Source: an uncultured Eubacteriales bacterium (lineage in GTDB: Bacteria > Bacillota > Clostridia > Oscillospirales > CAG-272). From it: a stretch of DNA of 64,000 nt. The notes beneath the pieces were generated by a model that was given only the letters and a program-made list of their open reading frames with translations, made no database searches and was not told where the DNA came from. Shown in pieces: positions 32,706-43,900 of the stretch; position 1 is the first letter of the stretch, and every line of letters begins with the position of its first letter. Where the stretch lies: NCBI GenBank assembly GCA_934394585.1, contig CAKRQU010000007.1, positions 1-64,000 of the forward strand, read 5' to 3'. A program made the translations under genes and the position numbers.

Positions 32706-32739
32706 TTTGACAAAAAAGTACGCCCGCCGTGTGTATAAT
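32706..32739 (+). promoter_or_regulatory. Spo0A-type sigma-A promoter of spoIIGA-sigE
   Basis: Perfect TTGACA (32707-32712) and TATAAT (32734-32739) boxes are separated by 21 bp, too long for unaided sigma-A. TTTGACAAA (32706-32714) is, on the minus strand, TTTGTCAAA, which fits the Spo0A box TTTGTCRAA and overlaps the -35. The B. subtilis spoIIG promoter has the same layout. Confidence 0.65.
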
Positions 32740-32773
32740 AAAGGCATGGAACAGGGAACGGAGGCGGTGCGTT

Positions 32774-33637
32774 TTGGAATATATCTACGGCGATGTGCTT
32801 TTTGTGATAAATTTCAGCATGGATTTTCTCGCGCTGTATATCGCGGGAAAGCTGATGAATATGAAAATGAGCCGCCTGCGGCTGATAACGGCTGCCACAT
32901 TGGGCGGGATATACGGCGTGGTCGCCGTGGCATATCTTTCGGGCTTTGCGGAAAAGGCGCTTTCCGTTTTATCCGGCATAGCCGTGTGCGCGACGGCTCA
33001 TTATCATAAAAATATAAAAAGATTTGTTTCCGTTTTCGCGCTTTTTTTCGGAGTCAGCCTTTTTATGGGCGGCGCCATGACTTTCATATACTCAAATCTC
33101 GGCAAATACAAAAATTATATTCAGGCAGGAGGGGCAATCTATACCGTGCTGGACGATATACCGATATACGTTTTTGCGGCGATAGCCGCCGTATCAGTTT
33201 TGCTTTCGTGGATAACGGGAAAGCTGTTTTCACGGAAAAAGCTTTCCGCGGCTTGCGAAGCGATAGTTGATTTCGACGGGAGAAAAAGCGAAATACGTTG
33301 CCTTGTCGACAGCGGAAATCTGCTTTGCGACCCGATAAGCGGAACACCCGTGATATTCATATCCGAAGAAGAAGCGAAAATAATACCAAACGAGCTGCGC
33401 GAAGCCGCAAACGGTAAAACAGACGGGCTGGATTTCGATGTGATACGCAAAATCCGTTTTATTCCGGCTTCCACCGTGGCGGGGAGGAAAATGATAGTGG
33501 CTGTCGTACCGGACAGCGTTTATATAAAATGTTCCGACGGGGAATATGCGGAAAAGAAAGCATACATCTGCATCGACAGCGAAAAAAACGATTTCGGCGG
33601 ATACGGCGCGATAGTGCCGCTTTCGCTTTGTACATAG
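32774..33637 (+). CDS. spoIIGA: Sporulation sigma-E factor processing peptidase SpoIIGA
   Basis: A membrane-embedded aspartic protease that activates pro-sigma-E in the mother cell. About five N-terminal membrane helices (1-150) are followed by a protease domain with the active-site D179 in [12 protein letters not shown]. The start is TTG 32774 ([10 protein letters not shown]), with CGGAGG 9 nt upstream; the open frame extends earlier, but the family N-terminus begins here. It is 287 residues and followed by sigE after 10 bp, the standard order. Confidence 0.95.
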   Translation: MEYIYGDVLFVINFSMDFLALYIAGKLMNMKMSRLRLITAATLGGIYGVVAVAYLSGFAEKALSVLSGIAVCATAHYHKNIKRFVSVFALFFGVSLFMGGAMTFIYSNLGKYKNYIQAGGAIYTVLDDIPIYVFAAIAAVSVLLSWITGKLFSRKKLSAACEAIVDFDGRKSEIRCLVDSGNLLCDPISGTPVIFISEEEAKIIPNELREAANGKTDGLDFDVIRKIRFIPASTVAGRKMIVAVVPDSVYIKCSDGEYAEKKAYICIDSEKNDFGGYGAIVPLSLCT

Positions 33638-33647
33638 GAGGCTGAAA

Positions 33648-34352
33648 ATGCTTTTATACAGGATAAGGATGTTTTTTGCGCGCATTTTACTGAAGCTGAA
33701 ATTCCGTTTTGAAACGCATTATATCGGCGGCACGGAAACTCTGCCGCCTCCGCTTTCACCCGAAGAGGAAGAGGAAATTCTTTCCCGGCTCGATGAAAAC
33801 CGCGAAAACCGACGCAAACTGGTAGAGCGCAATCTGCGTCTTGTCGTATACATAGCGAAAAAATTCGAAAATACGGGCGTAGGGCTGGAGGATCTTATTT
33901 CCATAGGCACGATAGGGCTTATAAAGGCGGCAAATACATTCCGTCCGGATAAAAATATAAAGCTCGCCACTTATGCGTCGCGCTGTATAGAAAATGAGAT
34001 ACTCATGTACATACGCAAAAGCGGTAATACGAAATCGGAGCTTTCCTTTGACGAGCCGCTCAGCACCGATTGGGACGGAAACGAGCTGCTGCTATCCGAT
34101 GTTCTCGGCGATGACGAGGGAGTGGGAAAAAAACTGGAGGACGAAGAGGAAAAGCATATCATAGCAAAGGCGATATCGGAGCTGGACGGACGCGAAAGGG
34201 AAATAATAGAGCTGCGTTTCGGGCTGAACGGCAAAAAGGAAAGAACACAGAAAGAAGTGGCTGATATGCTGGGAATATCGCAATCGTACATATCGCGCCT
34301 CGAAAAAAAGATAATAGAGCGTCTGCGAAGCGAAATAGAGGGCAAAATCTGA
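33648..34352 (+). CDS. sigE: RNA polymerase sporulation sigma factor SigE
   Basis: Mother-cell sigma factor, 234 residues. The N-terminal pro-sequence ends at the [13 protein letters not shown] segment, the usual SpoIIGA cleavage region. Region 2 includes [15 protein letters not shown] and [16 protein letters not shown]; region 4 includes [25 protein letters not shown] lies 7 nt before ATG. The gene forms an operon with spoIIGA under the promoter at 32706. Confidence 0.97.
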   Translation: MLLYRIRMFFARILLKLKFRFETHYIGGTETLPPPLSPEEEEEILSRLDENRENRRKLVERNLRLVVYIAKKFENTGVGLEDLISIGTIGLIKAANTFRPDKNIKLATYASRCIENEILMYIRKSGNTKSELSFDEPLSTDWDGNELLLSDVLGDDEGVGKKLEDEEEKHIIAKAISELDGREREIIELRFGLNGKKERTQKEVADMLGISQSYISRLEKKIIERLRSEIEGKI

Positions 34353-34382
34353 AAAAAATATCAAAAAAATCAGAAAAAGGTA

Positions 34383-34411
34383 TTGCATTATTTTGAATTA
34401 TGTGATAAAAT
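34383..34411 (+). promoter_or_regulatory. Promoter for rpmE
   Basis: TTGCAT (34383-34388), 17-bp spacer, TAAAAT (34406-34411). Confidence 0.72.
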
Positions 34412-34450
34412 GACTACTACGTGATTATATTATATTGTGAGGTGTAAACG

Positions 34451-34654
34451 ATGAAAGAAGGAATCCATCCTAACTATGTTGACGCTACTGTAAGATGTGC
34501 GTGCGGCGAAGTTATAAATACAAAATCCACAAAAGGCGATTTCCGTGTTGAAATCTGCTCAAAGTGCCATCCCTTCTTTACCGGCAAGCAGAAATTCGTA
34601 GATGCCGGCGGACGTGTTGACAAGTTCAGAAAGCGTCTGGAAGGTAAAAAATAA
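34451..34654 (+). CDS. rpmE: 50S ribosomal protein L31, zinc-binding type
   Basis: 67 residues with the four-cysteine zinc site (CACG near the N-terminus and [14 protein letters not shown]), so this is the primary zinc-containing L31 rather than the YtjA-like paralogue. GAGGTG precedes ATG. A terminator follows. Confidence 0.97.
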   Translation: MKEGIHPNYVDATVRCACGEVINTKSTKGDFRVEICSKCHPFFTGKQKFVDAGGRVDKFRKRLEGKK

Positions 34655-34675
34655 TTTTATATTATTTGCCGAAAT

Positions 34676-34718
34676 GAGCGAGAGAAAACGCCGACAGCGT
34701 TTTTCTTTCGCTCTTTTT
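34676..34718 (+). terminator. Terminator after rpmE
   Basis: GAGCGAGAGAAAACGC pairs with GCGTTTTTCTTTCGCTC with small bulges, followed by TTTTTCT. Confidence 0.82.
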
Positions 34719-34738
34719 CTCTGAAAGGAAGAGGCTTT

Positions 34739-36010
34739 ATGACGGAAAATACTGTTTTAAAAGAGAAAAACAAAACAAGAGCCGCGCTCGTTTCGCTCGT
34801 GACAAAGGATATGAGCGAGCATGAGGCGGAAATATCGCTTTGCGAGCTGGAAAGGCTCTGCGAAACGGCGGGCGCCGAGGTTATATTTCGGACGGTGCAG
34901 AACAAAGAAACGCCAGACGCGCGCACTTATATAGGAAAAGGCAAGGTGGCGGAGCTTTCGGAGCTTTGCAAAAAGAATGAAATAGACAGCGTCGTTTTCG
35001 ACTGCGAGCTTTCGCCATCGCAGATACGCAATCTGGAGGACGATATCGGAGGAGATGTGACCGTCATAGACAGGAGCATGCTGATACTCGATATTTTTGC
35101 CTTACATGCGGTGACAGGCGAAGGAAAATTGCAGGTGGAGCTGGCACAGCTGAAATATACCGTGCCGCGCCTCGTCGGCAAAGGCGCGGAGCTTTCGCGG
35201 CTGGGCGGCGGCGTGGGTACGCGCGGACCAGGAGAAAGCAAGCTGGAAACCGACAGGCGCCACGTAAAGCGGAGAATCGACGCGCTGGAAGCGCAGATAG
35301 CCGAGATGGCGAAAAACCGCGAGATTCAGCGTGCGCAGAGGGACAGGAGCGGTATTTTCAAATTTGCCGTGGCGGGGTATACGAATGCGGGGAAATCGAC
35401 CCTGCTGAACAGGCTCACCGATGCGGGGATACTTTCCGAGGACAAGCTTTTTGCCACGCTTGACCCAACCACGCGAAAATTCACGCTGCCCTCGGGCGAT
35501 GATGTGCTGCTCACGGATACCGTAGGATTCATACGCAATCTGCCGCACCATCTGATAAAGGCTTTCAGGAGCACTTTCGAAGAAGTCTGCCATGCGGATG
35601 CCGTGATAATAATGGCGGATGCCTCCGACCCTGAGGCGGATTCCCAGCTGGATGTGACAAACAGGCTGGTCGAAGAGCTGGGCGCGGGGGAAAAACCGAT
35701 AATATACGTTTACAACAAATGCGACAAAGGCATAGCATGTCATCCCGTGACACCGACGGAAAGCAGCGTTTACATTTCCGCGCTGACGGGTGCCGGAACG
35801 GACGAGCTGGTGGCAAAGCTGGAAAAAATCGCGTCGGAAGGCAAAAAGCTCTGTGTTTTTGAAATACCGATGGCTAATCTCGGCGTGATAAATTCCATTT
35901 ATTCAAATGCCGCCGTGCAGAATGTCGAATACGGCGAAAACGGTGCTGCAGTGACAGCCGTGGCTGACAAAAAGGCACGCGGAATGTTTGAAAAATACAT
36001 GAAAAAATAA
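34739..36010 (+). CDS. hflX: GTPase HflX
   Basis: A ribosome-associated GTPase that splits stalled or stressed 70S ribosomes. The HflX N-terminal domain includes RTYIGKGKVAEL and GGVGTRGPGESKLETDRR; the G domain has G1 GYTNAGKST, G3 DTVGF and G4 NKCD. Length 423 residues is standard. A GAGG site lies 5 nt before ATG. It leads a run with yigZ and the dgt-dnaG-rpoD genes. Confidence 0.96.
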   Translation: MTENTVLKEKNKTRAALVSLVTKDMSEHEAEISLCELERLCETAGAEVIFRTVQNKETPDARTYIGKGKVAELSELCKKNEIDSVVFDCELSPSQIRNLEDDIGGDVTVIDRSMLILDIFALHAVTGEGKLQVELAQLKYTVPRLVGKGAELSRLGGGVGTRGPGESKLETDRRHVKRRIDALEAQIAEMAKNREIQRAQRDRSGIFKFAVAGYTNAGKSTLLNRLTDAGILSEDKLFATLDPTTRKFTLPSGDDVLLTDTVGFIRNLPHHLIKAFRSTFEEVCHADAVIIMADASDPEADSQLDVTNRLVEELGAGEKPIIYVYNKCDKGIACHPVTPTESSVYISALTGAGTDELVAKLEKIASEGKKLCVFEIPMANLGVINSIYSNAAVQNVEYGENGAAVTAVADKKARGMFEKYMKK

Positions 36011-36025
36011 AAGAAAAGGGCGGAA

Positions 36026-36664
36026 ATGGCGATGAGTGGAGAGCTTATTACCGTGGCGCGCGAAGCCGACGCGGAATTTACCGAAAAACGAAGTGTTTTT
36101 ATAGGTCATGTGCGCAGTGTGGCAAGCGCGGAGGAAGCCGAGAGCTATATAGCTTCGGTAAAAAAGAAATATGCCGATGCGCGTCACAATGTATGGGCTT
36201 ATCTTCTGCGCTCGGGCGCGATGCGCTACAGCGATGACGGGGAACCGCAGGGTACAGGCGGCATACCCGTGCTGGAAGTGCTGAAAAAAAGCGGCATCGC
36301 CGACGCGGTTATCGTGGTGACGCGGTATTTCGGCGGGATACTTCTCGGCGCGGGCGGACTTTCGCGCGCGTATTCAAAAGCCGCCGTGATGGCGATAGAA
36401 GAGGCGGGAACGGTGAAATTCACGCCTTTTACCGAATGTCTTATCGTCTGCGACTACGGCGAATACCGCAAATTGCTGTATGAAATCGAGAAATTTGATA
36501 TAATAATAGAAAATACCGTATTTGAAAACGATGTAAAAATATACTTTTCCGTTTGCAGGGAAGAAACGGAAAGGCTTTCGTCTGCCGTATGCGCACAGAC
36601 AAATGCAAAACGAAGCGTAAAGATTCTCGGCGAAAAGCTCGCCGTATCGGGAAAACATGCATAA
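36026..36664 (+). CDS. YigZ/IMPACT family protein
   Basis: Member of the YigZ/IMPACT family, 212 residues, related to eukaryotic IMPACT; function in bacteria unsettled. The conserved core KRSVFIGHVRSV, DARHNVWAY, DDGEPQGTGG and FGGILLGAGGLSRAY is present, followed by a small ferredoxin-like C-terminal domain. Two ATG codons (36026 and 36032) are possible; a weak GGGCGGA site favours the second spacing only slightly. Confidence 0.92.
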   Translation: MAMSGELITVAREADAEFTEKRSVFIGHVRSVASAEEAESYIASVKKKYADARHNVWAYLLRSGAMRYSDDGEPQGTGGIPVLEVLKKSGIADAVIVVTRYFGGILLGAGGLSRAYSKAAVMAIEEAGTVKFTPFTECLIVCDYGEYRKLLYEIEKFDIIIENTVFENDVKIYFSVCREETERLSSAVCAQTNAKRSVKILGEKLAVSGKHA

Positions 36665-36759
36665 AAACAGGACTTTTTTGCGAAAAAAGCAGGATTTTTT
36701 ACTGTATGCGCGTATATTACCGATACATAACGAATCTTTGGAAAAGAAGGTGCGCGATT

Positions 36760-37773
36760 TTGACCATAGCGGAACAGAATATGGAAACGGAAGAGAAAAT
36801 GCTTTCTCCTTTTGCCTGTCTTGCAAAAAATTCACGCGGCAGAGAAATACCGATACCACCGTGCGAGGTTAGGACGGTTTTTCAGCGCGACAGAGACAGG
36901 ATAGTACATGCAAAATCTTTTCGGCGACTGATGCACAAAACGCAGGTTTTCCTTTCGCCGGAGGACGATCATTACAGAACAAGACTGACACATACGCTGG
37001 AGGTTACGCAGATAGCGAAAACAATAGCGCGCGGTCTGCGCCTGAACGAGGATCTCTGCGAGGCGGCGGCTCTCGGGCACGATCTGGGGCATACGCCTTT
37101 CGGACATGCGGGGGAAAAGGTTTTGCAGGAAAATTTCTCGCCGGATTTCACTCATTACAGGCAGAGCCTGCGCGTGGTGGAAAAGCTGGAAAACGGCGGC
37201 AAGGGGCTGAATCTCACTTTTGAAGTGCGCGACGGGATAGTCCACCATTCCGGTTCCATACGCAAACCGTCCGGCGCTGCCACGCTGGAGGGCTCGGTGG
37301 TGAAATTTTCCGACAAGATAGCGTATATCAATCACGATATAGACGACGCCATACGCGGAAAAATCCTTTCCGAGGACGATATCCCGCGCGAGCTTTCCGA
37401 TATACTCGGATATACCCATTCCGAGAGGATAGCCACCATGGTAAAGGATCTGATATACACGAGCGAGGGAAAGCCCGTGATAGCCATGTCGCCCGAAATA
37501 CTGGACGCCACAGACAGGCTGCGCGCCTTTCTGCACGAGAATGTCTATATAAATCCCGCGGCAAAGGCAGAGGAAATACATGCCATGGATATGCTGGCGA
37601 AGCTCTATGAATATCTCGTGAAAAATCCCGAGAAGATGCCCGAGGAATTTCTGCATGACGACGGAGACAGCATCGAGCGAAAAGCGGCGGACTATATAGC
37701 GGGCATGACGGACAGATATGCAATAAATCTTTTTGAAGATCTTTTCATACCAAAGCTCTGGAAACTGAAATAA
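36760..37773 (+). CDS. dgt: Deoxyguanosinetriphosphate triphosphohydrolase-like protein
   Basis: HD-domain dNTPase that removes triphosphate from dGTP and related nucleotides. Motifs RLTHTLEV and LGHDLGHTPFGHAGE are intact, followed by the family helix with KFSDKIAYINHDIDDA. The frame stays open far upstream into yigZ, but AAGAAGG followed by TTG 36760 gives the family N-terminus (LTIAEQNMETEEKMLSP), so the protein is 337 residues. It precedes dnaG and rpoD, the standard clostridial order. Confidence 0.92.
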   Translation: MTIAEQNMETEEKMLSPFACLAKNSRGREIPIPPCEVRTVFQRDRDRIVHAKSFRRLMHKTQVFLSPEDDHYRTRLTHTLEVTQIAKTIARGLRLNEDLCEAAALGHDLGHTPFGHAGEKVLQENFSPDFTHYRQSLRVVEKLENGGKGLNLTFEVRDGIVHHSGSIRKPSGAATLEGSVVKFSDKIAYINHDIDDAIRGKILSEDDIPRELSDILGYTHSERIATMVKDLIYTSEGKPVIAMSPEILDATDRLRAFLHENVYINPAAKAEEIHAMDMLAKLYEYLVKNPEKMPEEFLHDDGDSIERKAADYIAGMTDRYAINLFEDLFIPKLWKLK

Positions 37774-37807
37774 AAAGGCGCGGATACGCCCGAAGGGAGG
37801 CGGAATT

Positions 37808-39574
37808 TTGAAATTCACACCGGGCTTTATAGAAGAAGTAAAATACAGAAATCCGATAGAGTCGGTGATTTCATCTTATGTGAATCTCAAAAGAGCCGGC
37901 TCCAATATGACGGGTCTGTGCCCGTTTCACAATGAAAAAACGCCGTCGTTTTTCGTTTTCGGAAATACGGAAACATATCATTGCTTCGGATGCGGAGCGG
38001 GCGGCGATGTGATAACATTTATAATGAGCGCGGAAAATCTCGATTATCCCTCCGCTGTGGAGTTTCTTTGCAAGCGCGCGGGAATGGAAATGCCTGCGGA
38101 AAGCGCCTCCGACAAAAGCGAGCTGGCGCTGCGTTCGCGCATATATGCGCTAAATAAAGAGGCGGCGAGATTTTTTCACAAAACCCTTTTTGAAAAGGGC
38201 AGCGAGCAGGCGCGCGCTTATCTGGAAAAAAGAAAGGTCAGCGCGGCGGCGATAAAGGCTTTCGGTCTGGGTTACGCGCCGAAAACATTTGATACGCTGC
38301 GAAAGCACATGCTTTCGCAGGGCTTTACCGATGAGGAACTGCGGATAGCATTTCTCTGCGGAAAAAGCGAGAAAAACGGCAGGACATATTATTTCGACTA
38401 TTTCCGCGGGAGGATAATTTTCCCGATAATAGATAATTTCCATAATGTGATAGCTTTCGGCGGCAGAGCGATGGACGATGACGGACCGAAATATCTGAAT
38501 ACATCGGATACGCCTGTTTTCAAAAAGAGCAGAAATCTTTTTGCGCTGAATATAGCGCGTTCGTATTGCTCGGATTATATGATATTGTGCGAGGGATATA
38601 TGGATGTGATATCCATGCATTCGGCGGGATTTTCTTCTGCTGTGGCTACTCTCGGAACGGCGCTGACGCCCGAGCAGGCGCGCATAATGGCGAAATATAC
38701 AAAAACCGTGGTCGTTTCCTACGACAATGACGATGCCGGTATGGCGGCGGCAAAGCGTGCCATTCCCATACTGACAAAAGCGGGGCTGGAGGTTCGCGTG
38801 CTTCAGATGAGCGGCGCAAAGGACCCCGACGAATACATAAAGAAATTCGGCGCGGACAAATTCCGTCGCCTCGTGGATGGAAGCACGGGAAAGCTGGAAT
38901 ATCTCTGCGACAGCGTGCTGAAAAAATACAACATACTCATACCCGAGGAAAAAGTGCGCGCGGCAAATGAACTTTGCCGGATAGCGGCCGATATCTATTC
39001 CGATGTGGAGCGCGATGTCTATGTTTCGCGCATAGCGGAAAAGCTTTCGCTCCCCGTGGATACCGTGCGAAACGATGTGCGCCGCATACGTTACAGCAAG
39101 GAAAAGCAGGAAAAAAACGAGGAAAAACGGAAAATAATCGAGCAGTCGCTCGGATACGGCGACAGGGTAAACAAAGATTACATAAAAAATGCAAGAGCGG
39201 CAAAGGCGGAGGAAACCATACTCGGAATACTGCTTCTCATGCCGGAATATATCTCCGATATCAAGCGGGGAAAAATTTCGCTTTCGCCAGATGATTTTGT
39301 CACGGAATTCAACAGGCGCGTTTTCACGGAGCTTATTTCCGGAGAGGAGCCGCCGGGACTGGGAATACTCGGCGAAAGCTTCACGGCGGAGGAAATGGCG
39401 CGCATAGTGAGAATGCAGACGGCACGCGCCCAGCTTTCGCAGAATGACGCATCAGTCATAAACGAAAATATAAAAACTCTGCAAACGGAAAAGGAAGACA
39501 AAAGATCCGAAGCGGATATAGACGACACACTGAATATACTGAAACGCAAAAAGCAAACGGAGGAAACCAAATGA
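37808..39574 (+). CDS. dnaG: DNA primase
   Basis: Synthesises RNA primers at the replication fork. The N-terminal zinc finger has C38, H41, C59 and C62. The TOPRIM domain has EGYMDVI and [10 protein letters not shown]-terminal helicase-binding domain follows to residue 588. The start is TTG 37808 with GGGAGG 7 nt upstream; no ATG fits better. The stop overlaps the rpoD start by 4 bp, indicating translational coupling. Confidence 0.96.
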   Translation: MKFTPGFIEEVKYRNPIESVISSYVNLKRAGSNMTGLCPFHNEKTPSFFVFGNTETYHCFGCGAGGDVITFIMSAENLDYPSAVEFLCKRAGMEMPAESASDKSELALRSRIYALNKEAARFFHKTLFEKGSEQARAYLEKRKVSAAAIKAFGLGYAPKTFDTLRKHMLSQGFTDEELRIAFLCGKSEKNGRTYYFDYFRGRIIFPIIDNFHNVIAFGGRAMDDDGPKYLNTSDTPVFKKSRNLFALNIARSYCSDYMILCEGYMDVISMHSAGFSSAVATLGTALTPEQARIMAKYTKTVVVSYDNDDAGMAAAKRAIPILTKAGLEVRVLQMSGAKDPDEYIKKFGADKFRRLVDGSTGKLEYLCDSVLKKYNILIPEEKVRAANELCRIAADIYSDVERDVYVSRIAEKLSLPVDTVRNDVRRIRYSKEKQEKNEEKRKIIEQSLGYGDRVNKDYIKNARAAKAEETILGILLLMPEYISDIKRGKISLSPDDFVTEFNRRVFTELISGEEPPGLGILGESFTAEEMARIVRMQTARAQLSQNDASVINENIKTLQTEKEDKRSEADIDDTLNILKRKKQTEETK

Positions 39575-40779
39575 ACAATTTTACGGAAATCGAAGGCGTA
39601 AAGGAAAAGGACGCCGAAAAGGACGTTGCGGCGGAGGCTGAGACCGAAATAAAAGCGCAAAACGAAGGCGGCACGGAAGCGAAGCAGCATAAAAACGAAA
39701 TGCAGGAGCTGATAGAGCGCGCAAAGGCGAAGGGCTCTGTTTCAAGCAGCGAAATAATGTCCGTCATCGGCGACACGGATTATGATATCGACGCAGTGGA
39801 CAAGCTTTACGAAACGCTTGAAAATATGGGCATAGATATCACAGAATGTTTTGATGATATAGATGATATAGCCGACGACGATATAGAAAATGATATCGAA
39901 AGCTACGAAAGCGCGGAAAATATGGAGCAGATTCTCGCGCAGGAGGGGCTGGCGATAGACGACCCCGTAAAAATGTATCTGAAGGAAATAGGCAAAGTGC
40001 CGCTGCTCGCTCCGGAACGAGAACAGGAGCTTTCCAAAAGAATGTCCGAGGGCGATGAAGCCGCAAAGCAGGAGCTGGTAGAGGCAAACCTCCGTCTTGT
40101 CGTAAGCATAGCAAAGCGCTATCTCGGAAAAGGGCTTTTCTTCCTCGATCTCATTCAGGAAGGAAACCTCGGTCTGATGAAGGCTGTTTCGAAATTTGAC
40201 TATACAAAGGGATATAAATTTTCCACCTACGCGACATGGTGGATACGTCAGGCGATAACCCGCGCCATAGCCGACCAGGCGAGAACAATCCGTATACCCG
40301 TGCACATGGTGGAAACCATTCATAAAGTGACAAAGGTTTCGCGCCAGATGCTTCAGGAGGAGGGCAGAGAATGCTCGCCCGACGAAATAGCAAAGAAAAT
40401 GGGCATGAGCCCCGAAAAGGTGCGCGAAATAATAAAAATCGCGCAGGATCCCATTTCGCTCGAAACGCCCGTCGGCGAAGAAGAGGACAGCCATATAGGC
40501 GATTTCATAGAGGACAACACATCTCCCGCGCCTGCGGAGGCGACATCGTATACGCTCCTGCGCGAGCAGCTCAGCGAGGTGCTTCATACGCTTACTCCGA
40601 GAGAGGAAAGCGTGCTTCGCCTGCGTTTCGGTCTGGAGGACGGAAGAACACGCACGCTCGAGGAAGTAGGTCAGCAGTTCAATATCACGAGAGAGCGCAT
40701 AAGACAGATAGAAGCCAAGGCTCTGCGCAAGCTGCGCCACCCCAGCCGCTCCAAAAAGCTCAGAGATTATCTGGATTGA
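39571..40779 (+). CDS. rpoD: Primary RNA polymerase sigma factor SigA/RpoD
   Basis: Housekeeping sigma factor, 402 residues. An acidic N-terminal region 1.1 is followed by region 1.2 ([17 protein letters not shown]), region 2 ([17 protein letters not shown]), region 3 and region 4 ([20 protein letters not shown]) with the conserved ending [14 protein letters not shown]. It completes the dgt-dnaG-rpoD unit. No clear terminator was seen before the next promoter. Confidence 0.98.
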   Translation: MNNFTEIEGVKEKDAEKDVAAEAETEIKAQNEGGTEAKQHKNEMQELIERAKAKGSVSSSEIMSVIGDTDYDIDAVDKLYETLENMGIDITECFDDIDDIADDDIENDIESYESAENMEQILAQEGLAIDDPVKMYLKEIGKVPLLAPEREQELSKRMSEGDEAAKQELVEANLRLVVSIAKRYLGKGLFFLDLIQEGNLGLMKAVSKFDYTKGYKFSTYATWWIRQAITRAIADQARTIRIPVHMVETIHKVTKVSRQMLQEEGRECSPDEIAKKMGMSPEKVREIIKIAQDPISLETPVGEEEDSHIGDFIEDNTSPAPAEATSYTLLREQLSEVLHTLTPREESVLRLRFGLEDGRTRTLEEVGQQFNITRERIRQIEAKALRKLRHPSRSKKLRDYLD

Positions 40780-40846
40780 CGGTAAAAACAAGCTCTTTTA
40801 GGGAATATATATAATAATTGCGTACTTGTTTTGGATGATTTACACA

Positions 40847-40875
40847 TTGACAGATTTGTGTATTTGATGTAAAAT
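40847..40875 (+). promoter_or_regulatory. Promoter for the 1083-residue lipoprotein gene
   Basis: TTGACA (40847-40852), 17-bp spacer, TAAAAT (40870-40875). Confidence 0.82.
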
Positions 40876-40944
40876 AAAATAGATAAATATTGGGGAAGTG
40901 TTCCCACACGAAATTTTGCAGGAAATCATACCCGGAGGTATACC

Positions 40945-43900
40945 ATGCTTAAAAAAATCATAAGCCTTGCACTTTGTGTTGTCATGCTCGCCTGTGCCGT
41001 GCTTTTTACAGCCTGCGGTGAATACGAAGAAAAAAAGGAAACCGGCACTGTACCGACGACCATAAGCATCGTCGGCATAACGGAAAAATCCACAAAGCAG
41101 GAGGATGTTGCCGCAGTAGAGGCGGCTCTGAACGAGATAACAAAGGCAAGATACAAAATAGCCATAAATCTCACTCTCGTCACAATGGATGAATACTACG
41201 ACCTCGTGGACGAAAGAATCAAGACTGCCGAGTATTACAAAAACGTAGACGCGGCTATACTTAATTACAACAATTACATGACGCAGAAAGCGAAAAGCAG
41301 CGCCGATGCCATCCAGAGCAGCAAGAACTCCAAAAAGAAATGGGTAAAAACCATTCAGACGGTAGCCGCTTCCACGCTCAGCACCAGACCCGTTTATACG
41401 GCTGAGGAAACCACCGTTTATGAGGACGGCACTATAGAAACCGTTTATCCCGAGGCTTCGTCGCCCATAGACATAGTTATGATTTCCGGAAGAGAAATGT
41501 ACGATAAATTCGATTCCATGGATCTTCTCAACTCCGTGAAAACATCGCTCAGCACAAATCCGAAGCTGAAGCAGTATATTTATCCCACATTTTTCGAGGA
41601 GCTGGAAAATATCACGGGCGACGTGAAAGCCGTACCGAATAATAACCTGCTCGCAAATTACAAATATCTTATCGTAAACAAAAAGCTCGCCGACAAATAC
41701 GACTACAATGTCACTTCTTTCTCCGATTATAACGACCTCGGCGAATTTCTCGCAAAGGTTAAAGAGGGCGAAGAGAATGTAAAGCCTTTTGCCGAGAAGC
41801 CCGATGCACTCGGTATTTACTATGCTTTTTCCGAGGATATAGCGATAGGCACTTATTTCAATCCCATTTACGGTTACGACACGGAAGAGGGAACGAGCTT
41901 TACCGTATCCAATCTTTTTGAGGTTCCGCAGTATACGAGATATCTCCGCACGATGGAGGATTATACAAACAAGGGATACTTCGACGGCGATTCCGACGAT
42001 TTTGCCGTAAAGGTTGTCACGGGCGACGCCTCCGTGGAAGCAATGTACGGCGGCGACGACGGCGATTATTATGTAAAGGTTATACAGAATCCTTTTGTTA
42101 CCGAAGAAGTTATTTTCAGAGGCATGCTCGCCATAACAAACTATACTTCCAACTATGAAAGAGCGCTTTCCATAGTGGAAATGATGAATACCGACTCTCA
42201 GGTGAAAAACCTGCTCCAGTACGGTATCCAGGGCAAAAACTACAAAGTGAATGCCGACGGCACGATAACAAGACTCAATCATGACTACATGATGGACAAC
42301 AATCTCACGGGTAACGTTTACATGGGTTATCCCGAGGAGGGCATGTCCGCCGACGCATGGAGCTATGTAAAGCAGACAAACCTTGAATCCGCCGCTTCTC
42401 CGTTCCTGATTTATGATATAACCGATGCGAAGATAGACTCTCTGATGGACGATATAATAAAGAGAGCGATAATGAACGAGGCGCTCGCTCCGCAGGGAAT
42501 AAGCTACGACACTTATGTGGACGCACAGGGTACTGCCGACGGTGAAAAATATCACTCCAAGTTCCGTAAAAACAACGAAACTTTCTTTAAAGAAAAACTC
42601 GCACAAGCAGGCGTTGTTTCCAGCTCGATAAACAGCGTTTTCAATAACCTCACCCACAAAATTTATAATGTGGAATGGTATGAAAAAACTTATGTCAACT
42701 ATGTAAAAGAGCAGAAATTCAGCAATATAAGCACCGAAAGCGGTATAGACGCGCTCATAAAGAAAGAAATCGCTTCCGTTGTAGGCGTGGTATACGGCAA
42801 AGACGAAAGCAAGAGCAACTCTTTCGAAGCATTCCGTGAAAACGCTCAGGATTATTATTCCAATATCGAGCATCTGAGAATAATGACAAAGCTCACGATA
42901 TTCAAGGATATGAGCGAAGAGGATCTCGCAAAATACGACAATCTCTCAAATACGGATTTCGAGCAGGCTGTATTCGAATACGTAAAGCAGAACTATATAG
43001 AAGAAAACAACATCACCGATGAAGCTTATGACAAGCTGATAAAGGACTTCATCGCAAGCACTATCACCCAGATAGACAATCTCACAAAGAAAACCTACAG
43101 CATCTCATGGGATGTATATCAGGAAACAAAATCCTCCGCTATGGTATTCCAGAATGCCGCAGAAAAGCTGAAATCCGCTTACGGCGAGCTTCTTCTCACG
43201 AAGAACAGCCAGAGCGATATAGACGCGATGGACGCGCTGGAGCTTTGCGATGCAGTTCACGAGGTTCTGTATGCAAAATATCTTTCCGAAAACGGAACGA
43301 CAAAGAAATATTTCGAAGATGAGCTGAAAGATATCATAGCCGCTCCCACGGGTCTTACCTACATGGATATGATAGCAAAGAGGGCGGACAGCATAACCTA
43401 CGGCGGATATATGTCCAAAGTAAGAAGCAAATACAAATCCGTGATAGTTGCCGCTTATTCTCTCGAAGAATACAAGGCGGGAACAGATGCGATTTCCAAT
43501 GACGATGTAATAAATACCATACTTGACCACCTGATAGAAGAGCGCACGGGCATTTACAAAGAAATGCGCGGCGTGATGGGCATGAGCGAATCCGAGTATA
43601 AAGAAGCATCCGAGGATATGCAGAATTTCAAATCCTTCGCACGCAAAATGCGCGATGATGCTTACTATACGCTCGCTACCGAATATACGGCAGCACAGAT
43701 AGATTCCTTCAATCTCAATGATGTGGACAGCATAGTTTACGACATAATGTCGAGAACAGGTTTCTATACAAACGTAATGGCTCAGTATGTCGGCAAGGAA
43801 CTCGGCGGCAGAAGCGGCTACATGAATGCGAAGAGTAAATCCGTAAAATATACGGAAGCGATGAATAAGCTCATTGCCAGATACGAATCCGATTTTGTGG

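Noticed and set aside
40840..42873. 677-codon frame antisense to the long lipoprotein gene
   Set aside because: Mirror of a coding gene; rich in Tyr, Ile and Phe as expected for a complementary frame, with no ribosome site. The plus-strand frame has signal peptide, promoter and terminator.
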